Below are positions 22,813-30,740 of a stretch of DNA of 64,000 bases, piece after piece. Made by a program: the position numbers and the translations under genes. Origin of the DNA: Nocardia crassostreae (GTDB lineage Bacteria; Actinomycetota; Actinomycetes; Mycobacteriales; Mycobacteriaceae). Positions within the stretch are counted from its first letter, which is position 1. Every line of letters begins with the position of its first letter. Below the pieces are notes generated by a model, which worked only from the letters and a program-made list of their open reading frames with translations, was not told the DNA's origin and did no database searches. The stretch covers positions 169,465 through 233,464 of the forward strand of contig NZ_BDCH01000006.1 of the NCBI RefSeq assembly GCF_001613405.1, given 5' to 3'.

Positions 22813-23658
22813 TCAGGCACCAGGGCCGAGGTCCTGGCGAGATCGAATCTCGAGGGCCTCGCGGATCAGTTCCAGAGCCACCTCTCCCTTGACGGCCTGC
22901 CGGACCAAGATCCGAAATGCCCTCTCGTACAAGGCCACCTCGCGCGGCTGGGTTATCGTCAGCTCTGCGGTGGCCGTCTCCACGTGAACCTGTCGGACGT
23001 CGTACATCAGGAAGTTTGTGACGGGGCAGCGGAATTGCACTGTTCGCGGGATGACCCCCACAGCAAGCCGTGATGAACGAACGTGAGCTTCGAGGTGTTC
23101 GAGCTGGCCGACCATGATCGCATCCGATCCAACCGTCGTGTACAACGCCTGCTCGGCGACCAAGAAGTGAAAACGCCTCGTCCCCTTGCGGAGAACCTGC
23201 TGGCGCTCCATCCGCGCCACTTCGGCGGCGGCCAGATCGTCAGGGCCGCCTACGAACTGGATGCACTCCCTGAGAATCTCCGTGGCGTAGTCGCGGGTCT
23301 GCAACAAGCCTGGAATCAGGTCGGGGTCATATCCGCGGATCAGCTTGGAATCGGTCTCAACCTGCGCGGTCTTCCGTTGTGCGTGGTGGGATTGAATACG
23401 CTTCCACTCCAACCAGGCGGCTTCGACATTTCGGACGGAAGCGATCAGGTCGGCCACCTGAAAAGGCGCGTCGGTCAGAGCACACCATGTGTGGATGTCT
23501 TGCTCGGTTGGGATTTGTTTCCCGTGCTCGTAACGAGAAACCTTGGAATTGTCCCAGCCTGCGAGCCTGGCCAGCTCCAGGCCCGTCAAGCCGGACTGCT
23601 TTCGGAGTTCTCGAAGTCGCGCGCCGAGTGTTTCTCGTGCTTGCTGGACGCTGCTCAC
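22813..23658 (-). CDS. XRE-family regulator with DUF5753 domain (module copy B)
   Basis: A 281-residue protein starting at GTG 23658, where TAGTGA joins the upstream stop to this start; ATG 23700 in the same frame is less likely. The XRE helix-turn-helix is LTGLELARLAGWDNSKVSRY with EHGKQIPT, and the DUF5753 domain contains IPGLLQTRDYATEIL, RFHFLVAEQALYT and EVALYERAFRILV. It aligns along its whole length with the element's regulator (9395-10234). It probably regulates its own promoter near 24500-24600. Confidence 0.85.
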   Translation of the reverse strand: MSSVQQARETLGARLRELRKQSGLTGLELARLAGWDNSKVSRYEHGKQIPTEQDIHTWCALTDAPFQVADLIASVRNVEAAWLEWKRIQSHHAQRKTAQVETDSKLIRGYDPDLIPGLLQTRDYATEILRECIQFVGGPDDLAAAEVARMERQQVLRKGTRRFHFLVAEQALYTTVGSDAIMVGQLEHLEAHVRSSRLAVGVIPRTVQFRCPVTNFLMYDVRQVHVETATAELTITQPREVALYERAFRILVRQAVKGEVALELIREALEIRSRQDLGPGA

Positions 23659-24179
23659 TACTTGATTCGGTATTCCGCGTGAGGTGTCGCGAGACCCCAT
23701 ACGCGATCACGGACAGAGCCGCAGTAGGCGACGATCCCCTGGTCATGAGTGACAGCAAATCCGCCGAGGGTTTCGTCAGGCCTGAAGGCCGTGAACGCTA
23801 CGGTGTCATCATCGAACAGCCACCAATCGTCTGCTGTCAGCTCGGCCGGATCGATTGCATGGCGTGGAAGCCAACGGATGTCCTCACCGGAGTCGATGTT
23901 GCTTCCCGTCGTGGCATACAGGAACCGCGTGTAGTCGGTATGCGGTTCGGTCACCACACGGACCCGCTGCACCGCACGACCTGATTCGGTGACCTCGAGC
24001 ATGAGGTCGTCCCAGTGCCGCCACTCCGGGTCGTACTCGAACTCACCGGTTTCGAGGAACTTCGCCAATGCCTCGGCTTCATCCTCGACCGCGTAGCTGT
24101 CCTGGACCTCTAGATGAAATGCACGATGCCGACAGTCCCTGAACAACTGCTCGTGTTCGTCAGCGCTGAGTAGTTGCAT
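23658..24179 (-). CDS. DUF6879 family protein (module copy B)
   Basis: A 173-residue protein with AFHLEVQDSY, RVRVVTEPHTDYTRF, WLPRHAIDP and DDWWLFDDD, all shared with the product of 8890-9408. It overlaps the small gene upstream by 20 bases and the regulator downstream by one base. No catalytic residues are evident. Confidence 0.8.
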   Translation of the reverse strand: MQLLSADEHEQLFRDCRHRAFHLEVQDSYAVEDEAEALAKFLETGEFEYDPEWRHWDDLMLEVTESGRAVQRVRVVTEPHTDYTRFLYATTGSNIDSGEDIRWLPRHAIDPAELTADDWWLFDDDTVAFTAFRPDETLGGFAVTHDQGIVAYCGSVRDRVWGLATPHAEYRIK

Positions 24180-24495
24180 CGTCAGGACGGACTTCCTTTC
24201 CCATCGGTACCTCGATACTGCGTTCCCCGGCCGAGGAGTTGATCGCTTCCAACGCGGCCGGATCGGTGACAGGTTCGCCTTCGAGCAGGAACGTCCCGTG
24301 TCCGGTGTCGTGGAGCAGGGTACCGAGGCAGGTCCCTTCTTCGAGGTAGGTCAACAAGCGATGTGGAATCTCGATGTTTCGGGAGTCTTGTTCTGGGACT
24401 TCCCATCCCAGGACGATGTACGTATCTCGCTCTGACGCGTACAGGGTCGGTGACCCGCTGTTACGGGTGTCTACTCCGAGGAAGCGCAGAAGCAT
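24160..24495 (-). CDS. small IEIPH-motif protein, first gene of module copy B
   Basis: A 111-residue protein starting at ATG 24495 after CGGGAGG. The conserved core is NIEIPHRLLTYLEEGT, then HGTFLLEGEPVTDPAAL, shared with 8583-8912. The charged C-terminus (GKEVRPDDATTQR) is not conserved. A frame extending upstream to 24534 is ignored because the ribosome site fits 24495. Family not recognised. Confidence 0.75.
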   Translation of the reverse strand: MLLRFLGVDTRNSGSPTLYASERDTYIVLGWEVPEQDSRNIEIPHRLLTYLEEGTCLGTLLHDTGHGTFLLEGEPVTDPAALEAINSSAGERSIEVPMGKEVRPDDATTQR

Positions 24496-24569
24496 GATCG
24501 ATACCTCCCGATCAGAGTTGTTGGTAGCTCGCATATGAGCGTGTTCCTGATTCGCAGGTCAGGTCAATG

Positions 24570-24592
24570 GTTTGCAGGGAACCTGTGCAAAC
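24570..24592. promoter_or_regulatory. inverted repeat, candidate operator of module B
   Basis: GTTTGCA (24570-24576) and TGCAAAC (24586-24592) form a perfect inverted repeat with a 9-base centre, between the divergent starts at 24495 and 24706. A dimeric XRE regulator could bind it. Inference. Confidence 0.5.
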
Positions 24593-24705
24593 ATCTACAA
24601 ACCGCTGGTCATAAGCCTGCGTCGCTCCATAGCGTTTGGATAGCGCTCGGGGACGGTGCAGTCGTCCCGATCCCGAGTCGCCCCACCACGACGACAGGGG
24701 CTGAT

Positions 24706-25095
24706 GTGAGCGACGAACCGCAGATTCAGGACAAAGCGATCGTCTATATCTTCCGGCCGTTGCTGACCAGTAAGGCGGATCTGGATTGGGCGGAGTTCTA
24801 TGCCCGGCAGCGAGCGGAAGCGTTGAACCTTCGGGTTGCTCACGTTCTCGTTGTGGACAACACGAATTCGGATCGGATGGGGATGCTGTATCGGCTTGCC
24901 CGGCAAGTCGATTCGGGTTGCGTGATCACGCCCGACCTGAAACACGTCGGTGGGAACGCAAGGCGGGTCACCGCTTTCGCCGAGTTGCTGACGGTGAAGC
25001 CGCCGTGGCGGTATCGCTGGCGGCTCCGCGTGTCTGCGCACGAATTGCGGAAGGCCCTGGAGCCGTTGCCGGATGGGGTTGTTATGCGGCGGTGA
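24706..25095 (+). CDS. resolvase-fold-like protein divergent from module B
   Basis: A 129-residue protein from GTG 24706 with AGGGG upstream. A longer frame from ATG 24535 crosses the inverted repeat and is not protein-like at its front. The region AIVYIFRPL...FYARQRAEALNLRVAHVLVVDNTNS...VDSGCVITPDLKHVGG follows the strand/helix order of a serine-recombinase N-terminal domain but lacks the catalytic Ser. The gene at 7703-8062 lies in the corresponding divergent position at copy A. It overlaps glpQ convergently by 14 bases. Function unknown. Confidence 0.55.
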   Translation: MSDEPQIQDKAIVYIFRPLLTSKADLDWAEFYARQRAEALNLRVAHVLVVDNTNSDRMGMLYRLARQVDSGCVITPDLKHVGGNARRVTAFAELLTVKPPWRYRWRLRVSAHELRKALEPLPDGVVMRR

Positions 25096-25849
25096 GCAGG
25101 GACTTGGTGCGGCAGGGGTGGTTGGTGGCGACCCAGCTGACGCCGAGGTCGGCGCAGAGTTTGATGTCGTCGGCGTCGTCTACGGTCCAGCAGTAGGTGG
25201 CGCGGCCTGCGGCGGCGGCGCGGTCTACCAGGTCCGGGTGTTCGCGCAGGGCGCGGACGGAGGGGCCGATGGCGGTGGCGCCCACGGTGGTTGCGGCGCC
25301 GCCTGCCAAGTAGAGGGAGGATTCGCCGAGGAGGACGGTGGGGAGCAGGGGTGCGGCGCGGCGGATGCGCCAGACCGCGGTGGCGGCGAAGGACATGACG
25401 ACCGCGCGGGAGTGGTCGGCGGAGGCGGGGGTGGCGATGTTGTAGCGCTGCAATTCGTTCAGCAGCGTGGTCTCGACCAAGGCGCCGTAGCGGACGGGGT
25501 GTTTGGTCTCGATGAAGAGTTTGGTGGGGCGGCTCTTCCAATCCAGGACCAGCTCGATGAGCTGCGCCAGGGTGAGGATGGGGGCGGGTTCGCCGTCGGC
25601 GCCGAAGTCGAGGGCCTCGAGCTCGTCCAGGGTCATCTCGCTGACCGCGCCGGTGCCATTGGAGGTGCGGTCCACGGTGCGGTCGTGCACGCACACCAGA
25701 TGGCCGTCCTTGGTCAGGCGGATATCGCATTCGACGCCGTCGGCGCCCTCCTGCAAGGCGAGATCGTAGGCGGCGAGGGTGTGTTCGGGCCGTGCCGCCG
25801 ACGCCCCCCGATGCGCGACCACGAATGGTGCGCGATTGGCCGAGCTCAC
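25082..25849 (-). CDS. glpQ: glycerophosphodiester phosphodiesterase
   Basis: A 255-residue enzyme hydrolysing glycerophosphodiesters to glycerol-3-phosphate and an alcohol. Active-site motifs are VVAHRGASAARPEHTLAAY (HR...E), DGVECDIRLTKDGHLVCVHD (E.D...H), LFIETKHP and CWTVDD. There is no signal peptide, so it is cytosolic, recycling phospholipid head groups. Its start overlaps the stop of the DUF4328 gene (ATGA), making it the third gene of an operon with the rhodanese. Confidence 0.9.
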   Translation of the reverse strand: MSSANRAPFVVAHRGASAARPEHTLAAYDLALQEGADGVECDIRLTKDGHLVCVHDRTVDRTSNGTGAVSEMTLDELEALDFGADGEPAPILTLAQLIELVLDWKSRPTKLFIETKHPVRYGALVETTLLNELQRYNIATPASADHSRAVVMSFAATAVWRIRRAAPLLPTVLLGESSLYLAGGAATTVGATAIGPSVRALREHPDLVDRAAAAGRATYCWTVDDADDIKLCADLGVSWVATNHPCRTKSLLTAA

Positions 25850-26973
25850 TTCGCCAATACCTCCTCTTGCTCGCGGTCCGGCGCACCGCCGGAGTTCGCG
25901 GGCGCGGCATCCGGATTCAATGCTCCGAGCTCATCATTCCCGACGGCGGCGGCGGGCGCGCGCCCGGCGGAACCGGAGGCGTCGGCGGCCGCGCCCGGTT
26001 GCACCGGTTCGATAACCGGTTCCGCCCCGGCGGGCGCGATCAACCAGCGCTTGACGGCCAGTTCGCGGCCCCGCAGATCCCGTCCGGCGAAGGCCCGCAC
26101 CACCCACAGCGTGAGCGCCGCCACGGCGGCGGCGATCAGATCCGTCACCACCGTGAACAGCACGCCGTCCGCTTCGACCTGCAGGGATCCGGCGCACTTG
26201 TACAGCAGCGCGATGACGACGACCGCACCGTTCAGAACCCAAGCGCTCCACCAGATCCGCACCACCCGCAGCAGGCGATCAGCACCGCGCAGCCGTGCGG
26301 CCTCGGTCAGGAAGACGCCCGGGAGCACCAGGTTCACCCCGGGCACCAAGCAGCCCAACGCGAGCGCGCGCGGCGAGCGCGGATCCCGTTTCCCGGCATC
26401 GGCATACGCGGCCCGCCGGGTCGCGGTCAGCCAGGCCACCAGCGCCAGCGCGGCGACCAGCGCGAGCAGCAGGCCCAGCACGGCCGAAAAGATCACGGCG
26501 GCATCCGATCCCCAGAGCAGCCAGGGGTGGATCAGCCGGGTGCGATTGCGCAGCAGAATGCCGTAGCGGAGCAGTTCGGCCAGGGCGGCCACGCCGAAGA
26601 CCGCGGCGGTGAGGGTGAGCAGCAGGGGGATTCGCGTCGCCAGCCGCTCGAGCCGCCCCTGCGGTGCGGTGACCGGCTGCGCCGGACGATCCTGCAGACC
26701 CCAGCGCGGAATCCCGGTGTAGCGCGGGGTTTCCGGATTCGCCGCGCGGCGCGGCGAGGTCCGATCGGGATGTCCCTTACGGCCCGGGGGTCGCGCGACC
26801 CAGCGGTAGTTGCGGCGCTCCGGCGGCGCGTCCACCGGCGCCGGTGACAGCAGTACGCCGTGGCAGCGGGGGCACCAGTGCAGCGGCTTGCCCTGGACGG
26901 CCCAGCGCGCGCCGCAGCGGGCGCAGGGCTGTACGACCGGCGAGCGCGAGTCGGCCACGTGTCCCCCGTTCAC
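25846..26973 (-). CDS. DUF4328-type membrane protein with N-terminal zinc ribbon
   Basis: A 375-residue protein starting at GTG 26973, overlapping the rhodanese stop (TAGTG); GTG 26958 is an alternative. An N-terminal ribbon (CARCGARW ... HWCPRCHG) is followed by a basic linker, then about six membrane segments (LLLTLTAAVFGVAALAELL and others) and an Ala/Pro/Glu-rich tail. Membrane segments and YADAGKRDPRSPRALALGCL resemble DUF4328 proteins. Function unknown. Confidence 0.75.
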   Translation of the reverse strand: MNGGHVADSRSPVVQPCARCGARWAVQGKPLHWCPRCHGVLLSPAPVDAPPERRNYRWVARPPGRKGHPDRTSPRRAANPETPRYTGIPRWGLQDRPAQPVTAPQGRLERLATRIPLLLTLTAAVFGVAALAELLRYGILLRNRTRLIHPWLLWGSDAAVIFSAVLGLLLALVAALALVAWLTATRRAAYADAGKRDPRSPRALALGCLVPGVNLVLPGVFLTEAARLRGADRLLRVVRIWWSAWVLNGAVVVIALLYKCAGSLQVEADGVLFTVVTDLIAAAVAALTLWVVRAFAGRDLRGRELAVKRWLIAPAGAEPVIEPVQPGAAADASGSAGRAPAAAVGNDELGALNPDAAPANSGGAPDREQEEVLAK

Positions 26974-27332
26974 TAGTAGATCTTCGGCTCTGCGCCGTCG
27001 CCCGCGAGCGGGCGGCCGGTCTGCTGCCAGGCGACCATGCCGCCGTTGACCTGTATCGCCTCGAAGCCGATGTTGTTCAAGTACTTCACCACTTCGATGG
27101 AGCGCCCGCCTTGCCGACAGACGACGTAGATCTCGGCGTCGATATCCAATTCGTCGAGGCGGGCGGGCACGTCGACCATGGGAATGTGGACGGCGCCCGG
27201 CGCGTGCCCGAGCTGCCATTCGTCGTCCTCACGGACATCTAGCAGCTGGGCGGTGTCCATGTTCGGCTCGGCCGCATCGAATTCCGCAGGCACGGCGTCG
27301 ATCGGTACAGAGGGGACATGGGGACTGGTCAC
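26973..27332 (-). CDS. rhodanese-like domain protein
   Basis: A 119-residue single-domain rhodanese starting at GTG 27332 (ATG 27386 possible). LLDVREDDEWQLGHAPGAVH and the active-site loop VVCRQGGRS with its Cys persulfide site are intact. It is likely a sulfur transferase or thiosulfate sulfurtransferase in the cytoplasm, first gene of an operon with the DUF4328 and glpQ genes. Confidence 0.85.
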   Translation of the reverse strand: MTSPHVPSVPIDAVPAEFDAAEPNMDTAQLLDVREDDEWQLGHAPGAVHIPMVDVPARLDELDIDAEIYVVCRQGGRSIEVVKYLNNIGFEAIQVNGGMVAWQQTGRPLAGDGAEPKIY

Positions 27333-27401
27333 ATTTCGATCCTGCCACGGGCGTCGCGGAGCTGTGGAGTTCTGTCCAGTGTGCATGACTCCGGCCGGGA
27401 G

Positions 27402-27431
27402 TTATCCACATAATCCACAACCTGATCCACA
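27402..27431. promoter_or_regulatory. cluster of three DnaA-box-like 9-mers
   Basis: TTATCCACA (27402-27410) is the exact DnaA box, directly followed by TAATCCACA (27411-27419) and, 3 bases later, TGATCCACA (27423-27431), all in one orientation between divergent genes. No dnaA/dnaN genes are nearby, so this is not the standard oriC. It may titrate DnaA or regulate the neighbours. Inference. Confidence 0.6.
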
Positions 27432-27549
27432 GCTTCAGACCTGTCCCGATTGTCCTTGTATGTCTGGTGCACAAGTCGAAGGCGCGCCGGTCGGCGCGCG
27501 AAAATCGGAAATCCCTGGACCTACCTGGACGAGTCGGTAGCCTGGCGCT

Positions 27550-28161
27550 ATGACCGCGCACAGGGGGCTACTCGACGGACTGGATATCACCGGACTCAAT
27601 ACCGCACTCTCCGAGGCCACCTGCCTCGGCGTGGATGTCGACGCGGCGGCCGGCACGCTCCGGCTGGAACTCGACGTCCTCACCCTGCCCGTCGACGGCC
27701 CGCCGCCGGACGACTGCGATGTGTATCTGACCCTCACCGGCGTCAGCCGGGTCGCGGCCTCGTTCCGCATGCAGCGCTGGGACGATCTGGAACCGGTCAT
27801 CCTGCCGCTCGCCGTGGACGGCCTGCACGACGCGGTGAGCAGTTTCGGCGGCGGCGCCCTGCACGGCTGGGAATTCTTCGACCTCGACGACAATGCCTGG
27901 ACGCAGTGGCGCAAACTGCTCAGCTTCGACACCGAGCTGAGCGACCGGCAGGCCGCCCACATGCTGGAGTTCTCCCAGGAAGAGGGCATCGACCCGCGCG
28001 AACTCGATGTGCGGGTGTGGTTCGAGGGCGTCACCGTGCAGGACAAGCAGGGCAATGCCATTCCGGTCGACGAGTTCATCGCCGGTGGCGTGCGCTGGTG
28101 GCAGGCCCACGATGCCAACGACCCGCGCACCCAGAAGCCGAATATCGTGCCGCCGCTGTAG
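27550..28161 (+). CDS. conserved hypothetical protein upstream of sodA
   Basis: A 203-residue soluble protein starting at ATG 27550. It has a well-formed beta-rich N-terminal half (TLRLELDVLTLP, DCDVYLTLTGVSRVA) and a C-terminal helical half (WTQWRKLLSFDTELS, LEFSQEEGIDPRELDVRVWF). Tight codon use and position beside sodA match a conserved mycobacterial gene of unknown function. No catalytic motif is evident. Confidence 0.75.
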   Translation: MTAHRGLLDGLDITGLNTALSEATCLGVDVDAAAGTLRLELDVLTLPVDGPPPDDCDVYLTLTGVSRVAASFRMQRWDDLEPVILPLAVDGLHDAVSSFGGGALHGWEFFDLDDNAWTQWRKLLSFDTELSDRQAAHMLEFSQEEGIDPRELDVRVWFEGVTVQDKQGNAIPVDEFIAGGVRWWQAHDANDPRTQKPNIVPPL

Positions 28162-28206
28162 CTTTCCGCCGTGGCATGATCACGCCACTGGCGTGAATAC
28201 GCACCG

Positions 28207-28236
28207 GGGCCGTACCGCGAATCGGCGGTGCGGCCC
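28207..28236 (+). terminator. terminator-like hairpin
   Basis: GGGCCGTACCGC (28207-28218) pairs with GCGGTGCGGCCC (28225-28236) with one wobble, followed by TTCC. It separates the hypothetical gene from sodA. Confidence 0.6.
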
Positions 28237-28358
28237 TTCCGCATGCGGAATGCGGGGGCGCAGAGCCCGGTTGCACCCGAGCGGGTGTACGAATGAAGGT
28301 TGAGTGCCACGGCAAACGCCGGTGAGCACGCTAGCCCCGACACTGAGGAAGGGACATC

Positions 28359-28982
28359 GTGGCTGTTTACATGCTGCCAGATCTGGATTACGACTACAGC
28401 GCCCTGGAGCCGTTCATCTCCGGGCAGATCAATGAGCTGCACCACTCCAAGCACCACGCCGCGTACGTCGCGGGCGCGAATGCCGCGCTGGAGAAGCTGG
28501 AGGCCGCTCGGGAGTCCGGCGATCACGCCGCCATTTTCCTGAACGAGAAGAACCTGGCCTTCCACCTGGGCGGCCACGTCAACCACTCGATCTGGTGGAA
28601 GACCCTGTCCAAGGACGGCGGCGACAAGCCGGTCGGCGATCTGGGCGCCGCCATCGACGACCAGTTCGGCTCGTTCGACAAGTTCGTCGCGCAGTTCTCC
28701 GCGGCCGCCAACGGCCTGCAGGGCTCCGGCTGGGCCTGGCTGGGCTACGACACCCTGGCCGGCAAGCTGCTCACCTTCCAGCTCACCGACCAGCAGGGCA
28801 ATGTGCCGCTCGGCATCATCCCGCTGCTCGGCCTGGACATGTGGGAGCACGCCTTCTACCTGCAGTACAAGAACGTCAAGGCGGACTACGTCAAGGCGTT
28901 CTGGAACGTCGTGAACTGGGCCGAGGTGCAGGACCGCTTCGCCCGCGCCGTGAACCAGGGCAAGGGCCTCATCTTCGGCTGA
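28359..28982 (+). CDS. sodA: superoxide dismutase, Fe/Mn family
   Basis: A 207-residue enzyme from GTG 28359 after GAAGGGACATC. Metal ligands are in [13 protein letters not shown] (His ~28), [12 protein letters not shown] and [13 protein letters not shown] (Asp and His). It dismutates superoxide to O2 and H2O2. There is no signal peptide, though mycobacterial SodA is also found outside the cell. Whether iron or manganese is used cannot be read from the sequence. Confidence 0.95.
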   Translation: MAVYMLPDLDYDYSALEPFISGQINELHHSKHHAAYVAGANAALEKLEAARESGDHAAIFLNEKNLAFHLGGHVNHSIWWKTLSKDGGDKPVGDLGAAIDDQFGSFDKFVAQFSAAANGLQGSGWAWLGYDTLAGKLLTFQLTDQQGNVPLGIIPLLGLDMWEHAFYLQYKNVKADYVKAFWNVVNWAEVQDRFARAVNQGKGLIFG

Positions 28983-29002
28983 CCCGGCCCCGCAGTATCG
29001 AG

Positions 29003-29037
29003 CGGCCCGCGAACCCACCGGTTCGCGGGCCGTTGTC
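29003..29037 (+). terminator. sodA terminator
   Basis: CGGCCCGCGAACC (29003-29015) and GGTTCGCGGGCCG (29020-29032) form a perfect 13-bp stem with a 4-base loop, followed by TTGTCG. Confidence 0.85.
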
Positions 29038-29155
29038 GTTCGCCCCGCAGCGCTGGCACTCATTGGTACTTGTGTGCCAGTTCATTGTGGGTACAACCTG
29101 GGTATCCAGAAATAGGACGGGCAAAGCCGCCCCCGGATCGTTCGGGAGGCACGTG

Positions 29156-29677
29156 ATGAGCGACCAGATCGGTGTCATGCCGTTTCAGGCGCGCGGATCG
29201 CTGCGCGGATTCGTGATCTCCGGCCGGTGGCCGGATTCCACCAAGGAGTGGGCGCAGGTCCTGATGCTCGCGGTGCGGGTGGCCAGCCTGCCGGGGCTGC
29301 TGCCGACCACGACGGTGTTCGGGGCGCGGGAAGAACTACCGGACGAGCCGCAGCCGGGGATGGTGGGGCTGGTGATCGCGGAGGGGACGGTGCTCGGGGA
29401 GGAGGCGCTGGCGCCCGGAAAGTTTGCCGAACATGTGCCACCGGCCTTGATCATGTTGCATCCGCCGCGTGAGACGCGGCCGAGCCTGCCGGAGTGCCTG
29501 GGCGCCGCATCCGGGTGCCTGCTGCTGCCGGGCTTGCCGCATCTGGGGTTGGAGCATCGGGCGGCCTGGGTGGAGACCGACTCCGACGGGACGGTGACCT
29601 CCATGGTCAGCCGGGTGGGCGTGGACCCGATCAGCGATCCCGACACCGCGGTTCTGGCCATGCTGCTGGCCGCGTGA
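29156..29677 (+). CDS. conserved hypothetical protein
   Basis: A 173-residue protein starting at ATG 29156 (GGGAGGCACGTG upstream) with MPFQARGSLRGFVISGRWPD and EPQPGMVGLVIAEG. No recognised domain, signal or membrane segment. It stands alone between the sodA terminator and the riboswitch. Confidence 0.6.
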   Translation: MSDQIGVMPFQARGSLRGFVISGRWPDSTKEWAQVLMLAVRVASLPGLLPTTTVFGAREELPDEPQPGMVGLVIAEGTVLGEEALAPGKFAEHVPPALIMLHPPRETRPSLPECLGAASGCLLLPGLPHLGLEHRAAWVETDSDGTVTSMVSRVGVDPISDPDTAVLAMLLAA

Positions 29678-29802
29678 GGGCACCGGGAAAGTACGAATGA
29701 GGATTCCCGAAAAATCGCGGCAGTTACCCCAAACTTATTGTGCGCATTGCGATTTCGATTACGCGCGTTTGCGCGTGCCGGAATTGCCCGATAGAGTGGC
29801 GG

Positions 29803-29993
29803 GCAGCGAAGGGGAGTAGCCCCCAATCATGCAGTCGACATACTGACCCCCCGTGGGATCCGGCTGCGTGAACCGGAATCACCCGGTGGGCGAGACCTTC
29901 GGCCATGACGACCAAACCGATTACCGGTGCGGGATGTCGGCTGAAGCGCCCCCGCATTCTCAGCTGACAGGCCGGAGACCTTGGAGCTGAGAA
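29803..29993 (+). ncRNA. yybP-ykoY manganese riboswitch
   Basis: The conserved L1 segment GGGGAGTAGC (29811-29820) and the L3 segment CAGGCCGGAGACCTTGG (29968-29984) are both present in the leader of a GDT1/UPF0016 exporter gene, as expected for this Mn2+-sensing class. The region between is a long insert with its own stems. TTCTCAGCT (29957-29965) and AGCTGAGAA (29985-29993) form a perfect 9-bp stem that includes the likely ribosome-binding site, so control may be at translation. Mn2+ should turn the gene on. Confidence 0.85.
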
Positions 29994-29996
29994 GAA

Positions 29997-30740
29997 ATGA
30001 TCACCACGATTTTGCTGAGTTTCGGCGCGCTGTTTCTCGCCGAACTGGGCGACAAATCGCAGCTGATGGCCTTGACCTTCACGCTGCGCTATCGGTGGTG
30101 GGTCGTGCTCAGCGCCATTACGGCGGCCAGCGTCCTGGTGAACCTCATTGCGGTCGGTGTCGGGCATTTCCTCGGCGCCGCGCTGCCCACGAATGTCATC
30201 GCCGCGTTCGCGGCCGCCACCCTGATCATCGTCGGCCTGTGGACGCTGCGCGAGACCCTGCCGGGCCACGCCGCCGCCGACGAGACGGAATCCGCCGCAC
30301 CGCAGGCCAAGTCGCGGTCCGCCTTCTTCGTGGTGCTGTCGGCGTTCCTGCTGGCCGAACTCGGTGACCGCACCATGTTCGCGACCATGGCCCTGGCCAC
30401 CAAGAACGGCTGGCTGGCGGTGTGGATCGGCTCGGTGGTCGGCATGGTAGCGGCCGGTGGGCTGGCCATTCTGATCGGCGTGACGGTCGGCAAGCATCTG
30501 CCCGAACGGCTCATTGCCATCGGCTCGGGTCTGCTGTTCCTCTACTTCGGCGCCATGACGCTGCTGGACGCCTTCGCCGCGGGCCTCGGCACGCCCGCCG
30601 TGCTCACACTCGCCGCGGTGCTGCCCGCGGTCGCGGGGCTGGCGCTGGCGGTGCTGCGCCGCCGCGCCTCACGCGCCGAGCGGCGCGCTGCCGAAGAGTT
30701 CACCGCTGCGCCGGATGAGATCGAGCAGCGGCTCGCGTAG
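29997..30740 (+). CDS. TMEM165/GDT1 (UPF0016) family manganese exporter
   Basis: A 247-residue, six-helix membrane protein with the duplicated family motif E-x-G-D-(K/R)-(T/S): LAELGDKSQ near residue 20 and LAELGDRTMF near residue 120, separated by an acidic cytosolic linker. It exports Mn2+ (or Ca2+ in eukaryotic relatives). The leader carries a yybP-ykoY riboswitch. The last ~70 bases overlap convergently with a TetR gene, so the two genes may interfere with each other's transcription. Confidence 0.9.
   Translation: MITTILLSFGALFLAELGDKSQLMALTFTLRYRWWVVLSAITAASVLVNLIAVGVGHFLGAALPTNVIAAFAAATLIIVGLWTLRETLPGHAAADETESAAPQAKSRSAFFVVLSAFLLAELGDRTMFATMALATKNGWLAVWIGSVVGMVAAGGLAILIGVTVGKHLPERLIAIGSGLLFLYFGAMTLLDAFAAGLGTPAVLTLAAVLPAVAGLALAVLRRRASRAERRAAEEFTAAPDEIEQRLA

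Noticed and set aside
24535..24705. Upstream extension of the 24706 gene
   Set aside because: It crosses the inverted repeat and its sequence is not protein-like; GTG 24706 has a ribosome site.
27402..27431. Chromosome origin (oriC)
   Set aside because: No dnaA/dnaN genes, no AT-rich unwinding element; only a box cluster is supported.
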